This document shows positions 45,149-55,054 of a DNA stretch of 64,000 nucleotides, piece after piece. Within the stretch, counting starts at the first letter, position 1; every line of letters starts with the position of its first letter. The position numbers and the translations under genes are program-made. The DNA comes from Bacteroidota bacterium (GTDB lineage: Bacteria > Bacteroidota > Bacteroidia > Bacteroidales > F082): the NCBI GenBank assembly GCA_014382445.1, contig JACNJS010000035.1:41648-105647 (forward strand), read 5' to 3'. The notes beneath the pieces were generated by a model. It did no database searches. It was not told the origin of the DNA and worked only from the letters and a program-made list of their open reading frames with translations.

Positions 45149-46186
45149 ATGGCTTTTGAAAAGCACCTGCTTATAACGTCATTTTTCGTTAGTATTATAT
45201 TGCTCAATCCGGTGCTTGCGCAGATACCTGCCGGGTATTATGATGATACCCAAGGGCTAACAGGAGATGAATTAAAAGTGGCATTACATAACATTATTAA
45301 AGATCATATAGAATTTTCATATGACGATCTACGTGATTTTATTCTTAAAAACACTGATGAAGATCCGGATAACAGTAACAATGTAATATTGTTGTACACG
45401 GGTCGCTCACAAGACAAAAGTACATTTGGAGGTGATCCCAACGACTGGAATCGTGAGCATGTTTGGGCTAAATCGCATGGTGATTTCGGCAATGATCCAC
45501 CAGCCGGTACAGATGCACATCATATACGACCGACAGATGTTTCAGTAAACAGTTCCAGAGGGAATCTCGATTTCGATATTGGGGGAAGTCCGGTTCCGGA
45601 GGCTCCATGTTGCTTTAAGGATGGTGATTCGTTTGAACCCCGTGATGCTGTAAAAGGTGATGTGGCCCGTATGATATTTTATATGGCAACTCGTTACGAG
45701 GGAGGTGATGGAGTACCTGATCTGGAAGTTGTTGATGCAGTTAATACATACCCCAATCCTCAACATGGAAAGCTTTCGCAGCTGATACTTTGGAACTCTC
45801 AAGACCCTCCTGATGATTTTGAAATGAATAGGAATGATATAATCTACTATCAATATCAGAATAATAGAAACCCGTTTATAGATCATCCTGAATTTGTAGA
45901 TGCCATTTGGAGTGATCCAAGTAATATTTTTTCACCTAACTCTTTAGTAATCTCAGTTTATCCTAATCCTGCAGCTAATCAACTTTACGTTTCTATGTCA
46001 CACGCCGCTAACTCATATTATTCTATTTATTCGATGTTAGGGAACCCGGTTTCAAACGGAAGTTTATTAGCTACATTATCGAATATAGATATCAGAAAAC
46101 TTAATAGTGGAATTTATTTCCTGGCAATTACTAATAATTTCAATCAGGTTACTAAAAAAATTACATTTGTAAAAACAGCAAATTAA
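45149..46186 (+). CDS. Secreted endonuclease I with T9SS sorting domain
   Basis: 345 residues. Signal peptide (SFFVSIILLNPVLAQ). NucM/endonuclease I domain with WNREHVWAKSHG, AGTDAHHIRPTDVSVNSSRGN and YMATRYEGG, giving the metal-finger nuclease active site with its catalytic His in EHVWAKSHG and metal-binding Asn/His residues. The last 75 residues form a Por-type (type A) sorting domain (SVYPNPAANQLYVS, LNSGIYFLAITN), so the nuclease is exported through the T9SS and held at the surface or released. Likely used to scavenge extracellular DNA. Only 2 bp after the MntP-like gene. Confidence 0.93.
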   Translation: MAFEKHLLITSFFVSIILLNPVLAQIPAGYYDDTQGLTGDELKVALHNIIKDHIEFSYDDLRDFILKNTDEDPDNSNNVILLYTGRSQDKSTFGGDPNDWNREHVWAKSHGDFGNDPPAGTDAHHIRPTDVSVNSSRGNLDFDIGGSPVPEAPCCFKDGDSFEPRDAVKGDVARMIFYMATRYEGGDGVPDLEVVDAVNTYPNPQHGKLSQLILWNSQDPPDDFEMNRNDIIYYQYQNNRNPFIDHPEFVDAIWSDPSNIFSPNSLVISVYPNPAANQLYVSMSHAANSYYSIYSMLGNPVSNGSLLATLSNIDIRKLNSGIYFLAITNNFNQVTKKITFVKTAN

Positions 46187-46188
46187 AA

Positions 46189-46641
46189 ATGAACCCAACA
46201 ATCAGAATTACCAAGGAGTTTAAATTTGAAATGGCCCATGCGCTTAAAGGCTACGACGGTCCATGCCGTAACATTCACGGCCACTCTTATGAATTGCTGG
46301 TAACAATTTCGGGTCACCCTATAAGCGATATCAATAGCCCGAAACTGGGAATGGTTATGGATTTTGGCGATTTAAAGAAAATAGTAAGAGAAACAATTGT
46401 TGATGTTTTAGATCATGCACTTGTTTTAAACAGCAGTATGCCCAAAGATTTAATTGAAAAACTTAGTGAAAATTTTGAGAAAATTATACTCCTAGATTAT
46501 CAGCCCACAAGCGAACTTATGATTGCTGATTTTGCTAATAGAATAGTTGAAAAACTTCCTCCCGACGTTAATTTAAGGTACATGTTACTTCGCGAAACTG
46601 TTACTTCTTATGCCGAATGGTTTGCAGAAGATAATGCATAA
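46189..46641 (+). CDS. queD: 6-carboxytetrahydropterin synthase / 6-pyruvoyl-THP synthase family
   Basis: 150 residues. Zinc site from His in FEMAHALKGY and His-Gly-His in RNIHGHSYEL. The catalytic Cys precedes the HGH by three residues (C-x3-HGH), the spacing typical of QueD of the queuosine pathway rather than of mammalian-type PTPS. MVMDFGDLK and LDHALVLN are conserved. It starts 2 bp after the nuclease gene, which is probably incidental. No other queuosine genes are in view. Confidence 0.9.
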   Translation: MNPTIRITKEFKFEMAHALKGYDGPCRNIHGHSYELLVTISGHPISDINSPKLGMVMDFGDLKKIVRETIVDVLDHALVLNSSMPKDLIEKLSENFEKIILLDYQPTSELMIADFANRIVEKLPPDVNLRYMLLRETVTSYAEWFAEDNA

Positions 46642-46779
46642 ACCATTGCAATAATATTAATACTTTTTATTCTTACCAATAATTAATTAGTGTATTTATC
46701 TGAAATACAGTAATATTATGAAACACATTTGGTATTAATCTATTTGTCAATTAACGAGTTCTCCAATTTAACATGATTA

Positions 46780-46828
46780 AATACCCATTTCTGGGTATTG
46801 TTAGCAAATTATCGCCAATCTATTTTTG
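46780..46828 (+). promoter_or_regulatory. Promoter with overlapping dyad for the porin/FMN-binding operon
   Basis: TTG (46798-46800), 20 bp, TATTTTTG (46821-46828) match the Bacteroidota consensus. A perfect 7-6-7 dyad AATACCC-N6-GGGTATT (46780-46799) overlaps the -33 region, where a repressor or activator would act. The ATG is at 46860. Confidence 0.55.
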
Positions 46829-46859
46829 CTGTAATTAATATCACAATACCATTAAACAG

Positions 46860-48065
46860 ATGAAAAGAGTTACACATATCATTCTAAGTATAATGTTCCT
46901 TTATTTTGGTGGATCATTATTAGCCCAAAACGATTTAGGTTTTCGTGAAAATACAGCATCAAAACTTATGTATAGTGATAAAAAATTTACGATTGGTGGT
47001 TATGGACAAATTGATTATAATCAGCCATTTGGTGATAATAAAATTCAAAATGGAAACCTTGATGTACATCGTATTATACTTATGGTTGGTTACCGATTTA
47101 ATAGTAAGTTTAACTTTATAACTGAGTTTGAAATTGAGCACGTTACAGAGTTTTACATTGAACAGGCCTTCCTTAATTATACTGTAAATACATACATTCA
47201 AATTAGAGGCGGACTCATGTTGGTGCCAATGGGTATTATTAATGAATACCACGAACCACCAACGTTTAACAGTGTTGAACGACCATTAATTGATAAATAT
47301 ATTTCACCTACAACATGGCGTGAAATAGGTGCCGGAATTACAGGTACAATTCCCGAATTATCAATTAGATATCAATCATATTTGATGAATGGATTTAGTA
47401 GTTTTAATGGAAGACCACTACTTTCCGGATCTGATGGTTTACGCAATGGCAGGCAAAAAGGAGCTAAGTCTATTATAAGAACCCCAGTATTAGCTAGTAG
47501 GATTGAGTATTTCGGAGTATTAGGGCTGAACCTAGGTTTATCAGCATACTTGGGTAACACACAATCATCATTGTTTAAAGATTTAGACAAAGAGGATAAT
47601 AACGAACTTATTACGGCCGATTCGTCTGTAGTAAAGGTAAATATGTTTGGATTTGATGCCCATTATCAGAAACGTGGTATCCAACTTAGCGTTCAAACTT
47701 ATTATGCAACCCTGTCTAATACATTACAATATAATTACTTTACATCTTCAGATAATGTTGCTAACGATGTTGGAAGTAGTATATATGGATATTATGTTGA
47801 GGCTGGTTACAATGTATTTCAGGAAGTAAATAAACTCAAAAGCGAATTAATAGCATTTGTAAGATATTCTGCATTTAATACTCAAAATACTGTTGAAGAA
47901 GGTATTTTAAAAAACACTGCTTATAACCGGCAAGTAATAACAGCCGGCATTAACTGGAAACCATTATCAGAATTAGCATTAAAGGCAGATTTTCAGCTAC
48001 ATAAATCGGAACAGGATGATGTTTTCAGTAAAGTATTTAATGCGGGAATAGCAATCTGGTTGTAA
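46860..48065 (+). CDS. Porin-like outer-membrane beta-barrel
   Basis: 401 residues. Signal peptide (ILSIMFLYFGGSLLAQ). Alternating aromatic strands and the OprP/DUF1302-like pattern: FTIGGYGQIDYNQP, VHRIILMVGYRFNSKFNFITEFEIEHV, FLNYTVNTYIQIRGGLMLVPMGIINEYHEPP, and C-terminal FNAGIAIWL. It resembles phosphate-selective porin O/P family members. It is followed after 11 bp by an FMN-binding-domain protein, a pairing suggesting a redox or metal uptake function. Confidence 0.85.
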   Translation: MKRVTHIILSIMFLYFGGSLLAQNDLGFRENTASKLMYSDKKFTIGGYGQIDYNQPFGDNKIQNGNLDVHRIILMVGYRFNSKFNFITEFEIEHVTEFYIEQAFLNYTVNTYIQIRGGLMLVPMGIINEYHEPPTFNSVERPLIDKYISPTTWREIGAGITGTIPELSIRYQSYLMNGFSSFNGRPLLSGSDGLRNGRQKGAKSIIRTPVLASRIEYFGVLGLNLGLSAYLGNTQSSLFKDLDKEDNNELITADSSVVKVNMFGFDAHYQKRGIQLSVQTYYATLSNTLQYNYFTSSDNVANDVGSSIYGYYVEAGYNVFQEVNKLKSELIAFVRYSAFNTQNTVEEGILKNTAYNRQVITAGINWKPLSELALKADFQLHKSEQDDVFSKVFNAGIAIWL

Positions 48066-48076
48066 CTAATAAAACG

Positions 48077-48637
48077 ATGAATAAAAAAGTAATCTTAATA
48101 ATCTCAATTACTGCCTTTTGTATGTTGGCTGCTAGTTTTACTAATACTAACGAAATTAATATTCCTTTCAGTAAAATTGAAAAGACCATCAAAAAGAAAA
48201 TGGGTTTTCAGGAATTTTTATTGGAGTCGGTTGATGTGGTAGTAGAGCCTAATTCGCAATCCGAGGTTTTCAGAATACAATCAAATAATCAAACGCTGGG
48301 TTATGTTTATGTCAGTCGAGTAAATACATGCAGGGCTGGAGGATGTTCTATTAATCCAGATGATATAGCTGTTGATTTTGAGTATTTTGATTACTTTTTA
48401 TTAACCGACTCAGTTGGTAATGTGGTAAATGTTAAAGTATATAATTATAGGGCAACTCACGGGCATCAGGTAATGAGCCGTGGGTGGTTAAAACAATTTT
48501 TTGGTTTTAATGGTAGCCAAACGTTAAATTATGGAAAAGATATTCAGGCCATTTCCGGAGCAACAATATCGGCGAAAACTCTAATTTTTGATATTCAAAA
48601 TGCCGAAATACTAATAAGGAGTTTGATTATTGATTAG
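48077..48637 (+). CDS. Exported FMN-binding domain protein (RnfG/NqrC-like)
   Basis: 186 residues. An N-terminal hydrophobic anchor/signal (VILIISITAFCMLAASFT) leads into an FMN-binding domain. Near the C-terminus DIQAISGATISAKTLIFDI carries the S-G-A-T motif on whose Thr FMN is covalently joined (by ApbE). It has few other conserved cysteines apart from CRAGGCS, an unusual pair. Periplasmic one-electron carrier is likely. 11 bp after the porin gene. Confidence 0.88.
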   Translation: MNKKVILIISITAFCMLAASFTNTNEINIPFSKIEKTIKKKMGFQEFLLESVDVVVEPNSQSEVFRIQSNNQTLGYVYVSRVNTCRAGGCSINPDDIAVDFEYFDYFLLTDSVGNVVNVKVYNYRATHGHQVMSRGWLKQFFGFNGSQTLNYGKDIQAISGATISAKTLIFDIQNAEILIRSLIID

Positions 48638-48690
48638 AGAAAGATCCCTTTTTCACAGGTTTTCAGTAATTTCACGTAAAAGTACATGAG

Positions 48691-49560
48691 ATGAATTTGA
48701 ATTGTGAAATTGAAAGAAAGCTTACCGAATTCGTTGGTAAAGATGTTGAAATTAATGATTTTTCATCGGTAGGAGGAGGCTCAATAAATAAAACTTTCAA
48801 GATAAGTACTAATGCAGGTAATTTTTTTATAAAGAAAAACTCAATTTCTCGTTACCCGCAAATGTTTGAAAAAGAGGCCGAAGGGATAAAGATTCTGCAT
48901 AAGGTAAAAGAAATTGACACTCCAGAAGTTATAGGATTTGGCGAAAGTGGTGATGAGGCTTTTTTGATTTTGAAGTTTATAAGTACAGGCATTATGTCAC
49001 ATTCCTATTGGGAAGATTTTGGAAAAAAGCTTGCCAAACTTCATAAGCATTCAAATGATCTTTTTGGTTTAAACCATAATAATTATATTGGATCTCTTAA
49101 CCAGAGTAACAACCATCATAAGAGTTGGAGTGACTTTTTTAGAGAAGAGCGACTAGAAAAGCAGGTTAAATTGGCTCGAAATTCAGGCAGTATAGGAAAA
49201 GAAACTGTACTTGCATTTGATAGATTTTACTCAAAGATCGATGATATTTTCCCCAACGAACCTCCCGCTTTATTACACGGCGATTTATGGAGCGGCAACT
49301 TTATGACAAATGATAATGGCGATCCTGTAATTATCGATCCTGCTGTTTATTATGGACATCGCGAAATGGATTTGGGTATGTCGCAGTTATTTGGTGGTTT
49401 CGATGGGCAATTTTACAGTAGCTATCATCGGCACTATCCATTGGAAAGCGGTTGGGAAGAAAGACTTGATTATTGCAACCTGTATCCGCTAATGGTTCAC
49501 GTAAATTTATTTGGCGGAGGTTACCTTCAATCTGTGAAGTCTATATTAAGACGATTTTAG
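48691..49560 (+). CDS. Fructosamine / ketosamine-3-kinase family protein
   Basis: 289 residues. Eukaryotic-like kinase fold with SSVGGGSINKTFKIST (nucleotide loop), FFIKKNSISR (Lys), ALLHGDLWSGNFM (HGDLW catalytic loop with the Asp) and IIDPAVYYGHREMDLGMSQLFGG (DPA metal site). Removes sugar adducts from protein lysines by phosphorylating the fructosamine. All catalytic residues are present. Starts 53 bp after the FMN-binding gene. Confidence 0.93.
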   Translation: MNLNCEIERKLTEFVGKDVEINDFSSVGGGSINKTFKISTNAGNFFIKKNSISRYPQMFEKEAEGIKILHKVKEIDTPEVIGFGESGDEAFLILKFISTGIMSHSYWEDFGKKLAKLHKHSNDLFGLNHNNYIGSLNQSNNHHKSWSDFFREERLEKQVKLARNSGSIGKETVLAFDRFYSKIDDIFPNEPPALLHGDLWSGNFMTNDNGDPVIIDPAVYYGHREMDLGMSQLFGGFDGQFYSSYHRHYPLESGWEERLDYCNLYPLMVHVNLFGGGYLQSVKSILRRF

Positions 49561-49718
49561 ATAGGTTAGTAATATGATTGCTTAAATGTAGTTTAAGTCA
49601 CAAACTTAAATCGTACTAAACTTTAAACCAAAGGAACAATTTACAAAAGAGTGTTTTAAAACAATTGTATATATTTACATCATCATTTAACTAAATATGA
49701 ACCCAGTTTTTTAAAAAT

Positions 49719-52700
49719 ATGGCATTGATGAAGTACTTAAATCCAGCTTTTACTATTCTTATAAGCTTGGTAATTCTTGTTCATGGATGTAAGCAAAACA
49801 AAATTCATCAAAAAACAGATGATGTTCAATTGCTAACCAATCTTTCAACAAACAAAATCCCACATAAAATTTACGTACACGCTGATTCTTTATTAATTAG
49901 AATCCCAGGAAGGGATGGCATTAAACTCCCCGAAAAGATTTCGGCACCATTACCTGGTGCAGTTGAAGCTAAAGGTATAATTGAGATAACTCCCGGTGCC
50001 TCGTTCTTGCCGCAAACCGAGAAGGAAAAACTAGCAGGAGATTTACCTGTAAAAAGCAAAAAGCCGGAAATCATCACAATAGTTCCCTCCAAACATAAAA
50101 ATCAATCCCCCAAAGAGTACCAACCACCAATTATTTACACTCTTCCACAGGCAATAAATATCCACAACGACAGCCTTTCTATTTATGAAAAAATAGCTAT
50201 TGAAAGTGGACTAATAACGATTCAACATAACGATTCGATATTTCCACCTATTAGTTTGCCGGCTGTAAAGCCACAACATTTAAAGGCTTTGCCTTTCAAG
50301 CATAAGGACGATGCTATATTTGATATACGTTTACTTAATGATGACCAAGAGCTACCTAATTCATTTATCAGGGCAATCGTAAAAGATAACCATGGAAATA
50401 TTTGGTTTGGCACACATACAGGAGGATTGATATCATACGATGGGCATTTTTTCACTCAATATAAAACAAACAACGGTTTGTCGAGCGATATGATCCTTTC
50501 GCTGCTAATGGATAAAAAAAATAACCTTTGGATTGGTACTTTCGCTGGTGGAGTAGTTTATTTTGACGGAAAAAAAATTATCCGGTATACAAAAAAACAG
50601 GGACTTCAATCGAATAGCATACTCACCTTACTTGAGGATAATAAAGGGAACATTTGGGTTGCAACAACTAATGGAGTTTCGTTATTCGATGGAAAAACTA
50701 TATCTACTTATACTATTGACCAGGGACTGGCTAATAATGTTGTGCTATCATTATTTGAAGATGATAAGGGCAATATTTGGTTTGGAACTAACGGCAGTGG
50801 AGTTACAAAATATAACGGGAAAGAATTTGTAACTTTTACAAAGAATGACGGAATGGCATCAGACATCATTCTTGCGATGACACAGGATCACCAGGGAAAC
50901 ATTTGGTTTGGTACAAATGGAGGAGGGGTATCAAAATTTAATGGGCAATCGTTCACTAATTATGGCTATTCACAGGGTTTGGGAAGTGATGTCATTTTAT
51001 CAATTATTGAGGATAGTGATGAAAATATGTGGTTTGGAACATTCGGTAACGGAATCACGCAGTTCAACGGGAAAACTTTTTCACATTATACAACTAATGA
51101 AGGGTTAAGTGATGATTATGTGCGAACGTTATTTGAGGATGAAACAGGAAATATTTGGATCGGAACTGACGGTGGCGGTGTTTCAAATTTTAACATACAC
51201 AGTTTTTCACATTTTACAAAACAGACAGGGTTAAACAACAACCTGATATTATCTGTTTTCCAGGATAACAGGAATAGGTTATGGTTTGGAAGTTTTGAGG
51301 GGGGTGTGATGATTTTTGATGAACCCAAACATCCCGGGGCAAAAAACACTTATACTAACATAACCACTGAACACGGCCTCTCCAATAACATTGTGATTTC
51401 AATTATGCAGGACAATCAAAACAATTTCTGGTTTGGGACATACGGTGGCGGTGTAAGTAAACTGGATGGGAAAAGTCTGGAAGCAGGTAAACTTAAGTTT
51501 ACAAATTATTCCACAGAAAATGGTCTGAATAATAACATTGTAAGGTCTGTTTTGCAAGATAATAATGGCGATATATGGTTTGGAACAGAAGGAGGGGCTA
51601 CAAAATTCAATGGTAATGAATTTGTAACAATGATGGAAAAAAGCGGGCTTGGCAGCAACAATGTGTTATGTATATTTGAAGATCAAGCCGGGGCTCTTTG
51701 GTTTGGCACGATGGATGGTGGAGTGTCGCGTTTTGAAAATGACACGCTTTTTCGATATACAAATGAGCATGGGATAGGAAACAATAGTGTTTGGACGATA
51801 ACCCAGGATAACAATGGGACAATGTGGTTTGGTACAGATGGTGGCGGATTAACTTGTTATAATGGTCATTACTTCAGGACATTTAACACAGAAGATGGTT
51901 TGAGTAATAATTATGTGTTTTCGTTGATTTCTGATGACAATAATTCTGTGTGGGCAGGAACTGTTAGGGGGCTTAACCAAATTAAAATACCTGATAGCCT
52001 TCCCATTGGAATAGTATCTTTTTTGGAACTTGAACCCAGATTGATCAATTACGGTAAAAAAGATGGACTTAAAGGTCTGGATTTTTATACTAATGCAGTA
52101 TTTCACGATAATAAGAACCGTTTATGGTGGGGAACCGATAAGGTACTTTCAATGCTGGATTTAAACACTTTTAAAACTCATGAGGAAGCACCAATCGTTC
52201 AGATTAATGACTTAATTATTAACAATAAAAATATAACATTTAACAAGCTAAAGTCAAATAATGAGAAGAATTCTTTATCAGGGATTCGCTTTAAAGATGT
52301 TTCACCATTTTCTCACAATCCTATTGGTTTAAACCTGCCTTACCAAATGAATCATCTCACTTTTCACTTTTCTGCCATCGATTGGAGTGCTCCGCATCTA
52401 ATCCAATATCAATACAAATTGCTCGGTTTTGATCAGGAATGGAGTTTGCCTACCAACGATAACTTGGCGGACTACGGCAATATCCCACCCGGGCATTATA
52501 CTTTTCAGTTGCGAGCTATTGGCAAATCAGGTAGTTGGAGTAAAACACTTGAATATCCATTCGTTATCCGGTATCCATGGTGGCTTGCCTGGTGGGCCAT
52601 TATTATATATGTAATTGCCTTTGTGTTCTTAATATGGTTATTAATTAGGTCACGGGTAAATATCGTTCAAAGGCAAAAAAACATATTAGAAAACTTAATA

Positions 52701-54914
52701 TTTGACCGAACAAAAGAACTCGACACTGCACTTACTTTGGCCGAACAAGCAGCAGTAGCAAAAAGTCAGTTTATTGCCACAATATCCCATGAAATACGTA
52801 CGCCTTTAAACGCCATCATGGGTCTAACACATCTGGCGCTAGTTACTTCTGAAAACAATAAACAAGAAAATTATCTTCAAAAAATTGACCGTTCTGCAAT
52901 TACATTGCTTAGTTTAATTAACGACATTCTTGATTTCTCTAAGATAGAAGCAGGGAAAATGGAACTGGAAACAGTGAATTTCGACATCGAAATTGTCCTT
53001 AATTCTATTATAATTATCAATGCACAGCTGGCGCGTGAGAATAATCTGGAGTTTGTGATAAACATCCATCGCGATGTCCCAAGGAAATTAATTGGCGACC
53101 CGTTACGAATTGGGCAGGTACTTACTAATTTGTGCAGCAATGCCATTAAATTTACTCCTTCAGGTGAAGTAGTGTTAAATATTGAAATTAGTGAAAAAAT
53201 AAGTGAAGAAGAAATCCGGTTAAAAATAACAGTAGTAGATACAGGCATTGGAATAAGCGAAGATCAAATTCCACTATTATTTGATGAATTTAAACAAGCC
53301 GACAGCTCAATAACCAGAAAATTTGGTGGCACAGGACTTGGTCTTACGATCAGTAAGTTACTGATCGAGATGATGGACGGTCACATATGGCTTGAAAGCA
53401 AAATAGGAGTAGGCACCACTTTTTTCTTTGATTGTAAAGTTGGTGTACAGCCAGAGAAGTCTTCACCGGAAATTATTATCCCTGAGGAACTGAAAGAATT
53501 TGAAATGCTGGTGTGCGACAACAATACGTCCGCTCTGAAGTCACTCGTAACAACATTACAATCGTTTTCGTTAAATGCGGATGCAATTTCGTCAAGCGAA
53601 GAGGTGTTGAAACAACTTGAAAAAAAATCCTATGACCTGTTGCTTATTGACTTGGAATTAAATGGCATGAGCGGCATTGATGTAATAAACTTAATTCAGG
53701 AAAACCCAAATCTCCCTACCCTAAAAACCATATTAATTTCAGATTCAGAAAAATGCAAAACAATCTTTGAACAAAAGATCACCGGAATTGATGGTTATCT
53801 TACTAAGCCATCAATACCTTCAGTTGTACTGGAAAAAGTTCTTTCGGTTTTTGGGATGGAAAAAATATCGTCGCCTCAGCGAGACACAAAACAAGTGCAT
53901 TTAAAAAGGATTGAAAAGGCTCTTTCAGGCAAGTGCATGCTCTTAGCTGAAGACAATGAAATTAATCGGCAAGTAGTATTTGAACTTGTTAATAATGTTG
54001 GTGTTAAGGTTGAGGTTGCCGACAATGGAGCCATAGCTTTACAGAAGGTCATGGAAACACACTTTGATATTATTTTGATGGATTTGCACATGCCGGTAAT
54101 GGATGGTTATAACGCTTCTACTCAAATCCGCAACCTTAACATTTCTACTCCGATAATAGCCATCACAGCTGATGCCATGGATGACAGTATAAAATCGAAG
54201 TGCAATTTTTCCGGGATTAACGACATCATTACAAAACCAATAGACCCGGATCTGCTATATGACAAACTATTGAAATGGTTATGCCCTGAATTAGTAAGTG
54301 CAGATAATGACTATGAGCTAACTGAGATGTTTGAAAGTCAACTATCGAACATTGTCATATCTGATTTGGATATACAATCAGGAATTCGCAGGTTTGGAGG
54401 TAATAAGGATCTTTATATGAAAATGCTGAAAAAGTTTCTTTCCACTAACGGACAAACCTGTGTAGAGCTGGGGCAACTAATTCGTCAGGGAGAATTTGAG
54501 CGGGCTCAAATAAAAATTCATACTTTGAAAGGTGAAAGTGGTAATATTGGAGCGGTGAAGGTTGCAAAACTATCGCAACAAGTTGAACTGGCTATTATTA
54601 ATAAGGATGTCCCTGGCTTTGAGAAAAAATTGCTTGTACTGGAAACCAGCATTGAAGAAATTAGGGAAGCATTACAAAATTATTTTCAGGAAACGACTCA
54701 TAGTATAGAAAAAGATCCGCAATCAATCAGAGAATTAATTAAGGAATTGATGGAATGTTTGAATTTAAAAAACCCGAAAGCTTTCGACCTGATTGACGAA
54801 CTTACCGAAAACGGGGCAAAAAGGTCGGACATTGATGCTATTACTAAAGCAGTAAATAACGAGAACATAGCTGAAGCACTTTACTTATTAAAGAAATTGT
54901 CAGAGAAACATTAA
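49719..54914 (+). CDS. Hybrid two-component sensor kinase with 14-blade Reg_prop ectodomain, two receivers and HPt
   Basis: 1731 residues. The start has a lipobox-like Cys24 (LVILVHGC). Residues about 210-790 hold fourteen Reg_prop blades (repeating W-F-G-T-x-G-G-G-V, e.g. WFGTNGGGVSKFNG), enough for two seven-bladed propellers, then a Y_Y_Y domain near 880-950 and a membrane helix near residue 965. Cytoplasmic part: HisKA H1024 (ISHEIRTPLN), HATPase (DTGIGIS, FGGTGLGLTIS), receiver 1 (D1311, but a weak acidic pair CDNN), receiver 2 (EDN, D1455, DLHMPVMDGY) and an HPt domain (H1601, IHTLKGESGNIG). It lacks the AraC output domain of classical Bacteroides hybrid regulators, so the phosphoryl group goes on to another protein. 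Confidence 0.93.
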   Translation: MALMKYLNPAFTILISLVILVHGCKQNKIHQKTDDVQLLTNLSTNKIPHKIYVHADSLLIRIPGRDGIKLPEKISAPLPGAVEAKGIIEITPGASFLPQTEKEKLAGDLPVKSKKPEIITIVPSKHKNQSPKEYQPPIIYTLPQAINIHNDSLSIYEKIAIESGLITIQHNDSIFPPISLPAVKPQHLKALPFKHKDDAIFDIRLLNDDQELPNSFIRAIVKDNHGNIWFGTHTGGLISYDGHFFTQYKTNNGLSSDMILSLLMDKKNNLWIGTFAGGVVYFDGKKIIRYTKKQGLQSNSILTLLEDNKGNIWVATTNGVSLFDGKTISTYTIDQGLANNVVLSLFEDDKGNIWFGTNGSGVTKYNGKEFVTFTKNDGMASDIILAMTQDHQGNIWFGTNGGGVSKFNGQSFTNYGYSQGLGSDVILSIIEDSDENMWFGTFGNGITQFNGKTFSHYTTNEGLSDDYVRTLFEDETGNIWIGTDGGGVSNFNIHSFSHFTKQTGLNNNLILSVFQDNRNRLWFGSFEGGVMIFDEPKHPGAKNTYTNITTEHGLSNNIVISIMQDNQNNFWFGTYGGGVSKLDGKSLEAGKLKFTNYSTENGLNNNIVRSVLQDNNGDIWFGTEGGATKFNGNEFVTMMEKSGLGSNNVLCIFEDQAGALWFGTMDGGVSRFENDTLFRYTNEHGIGNNSVWTITQDNNGTMWFGTDGGGLTCYNGHYFRTFNTEDGLSNNYVFSLISDDNNSVWAGTVRGLNQIKIPDSLPIGIVSFLELEPRLINYGKKDGLKGLDFYTNAVFHDNKNRLWWGTDKVLSMLDLNTFKTHEEAPIVQINDLIINNKNITFNKLKSNNEKNSLSGIRFKDVSPFSHNPIGLNLPYQMNHLTFHFSAIDWSAPHLIQYQYKLLGFDQEWSLPTNDNLADYGNIPPGHYTFQLRAIGKSGSWSKTLEYPFVIRYPWWLAWWAIIIYVIAFVFLIWLLIRSRVNIVQRQKNILENLIFDRTKELDTALTLAEQAAVAKSQFIATISHEIRTPLNAIMGLTHLALVTSENNKQENYLQKIDRSAITLLSLINDILDFSKIEAGKMELETVNFDIEIVLNSIIIINAQLARENNLEFVINIHRDVPRKLIGDPLRIGQVLTNLCSNAIKFTPSGEVVLNIEISEKISEEEIRLKITVVDTGIGISEDQIPLLFDEFKQADSSITRKFGGTGLGLTISKLLIEMMDGHIWLESKIGVGTTFFFDCKVGVQPEKSSPEIIIPEELKEFEMLVCDNNTSALKSLVTTLQSFSLNADAISSSEEVLKQLEKKSYDLLLIDLELNGMSGIDVINLIQENPNLPTLKTILISDSEKCKTIFEQKITGIDGYLTKPSIPSVVLEKVLSVFGMEKISSPQRDTKQVHLKRIEKALSGKCMLLAEDNEINRQVVFELVNNVGVKVEVADNGAIALQKVMETHFDIILMDLHMPVMDGYNASTQIRNLNISTPIIAITADAMDDSIKSKCNFSGINDIITKPIDPDLLYDKLLKWLCPELVSADNDYELTEMFESQLSNIVISDLDIQSGIRRFGGNKDLYMKMLKKFLSTNGQTCVELGQLIRQGEFERAQIKIHTLKGESGNIGAVKVAKLSQQVELAIINKDVPGFEKKLLVLETSIEEIREALQNYFQETTHSIEKDPQSIRELIKELMECLNLKNPKAFDLIDELTENGAKRSDIDAITKAVNNENIAEALYLLKKLSEKH

Positions 54915-55001
54915 CAATAAATCTCATTTATTTCTTGATTTTTAGATTGTGACGATGATTAGTTACAAATACTTCAATTCGAATATATATTTACCCACCC
55001 A

Positions 55002-55037
55002 TAAAAAAAAGGCCGTCCTTTCGGGCAGCCTCTTTTT
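55002..55037. terminator. Bidirectional intrinsic terminator between convergent genes
   Basis: AAAAAAAA-GGCCGTCC-tttc-GGGCAGCC-TCTTTTT: an 8-bp stem (one C-A mismatch and one G-T pair), 4-nt loop, with A- and T-tracts flanking both sides. Lies between the hybrid kinase (ends 54914, +) and the rhodanese gene (ends 55055, -). Confidence 0.8.
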
Positions 55038-55054
55038 CAGTTAAATGTGATAGA

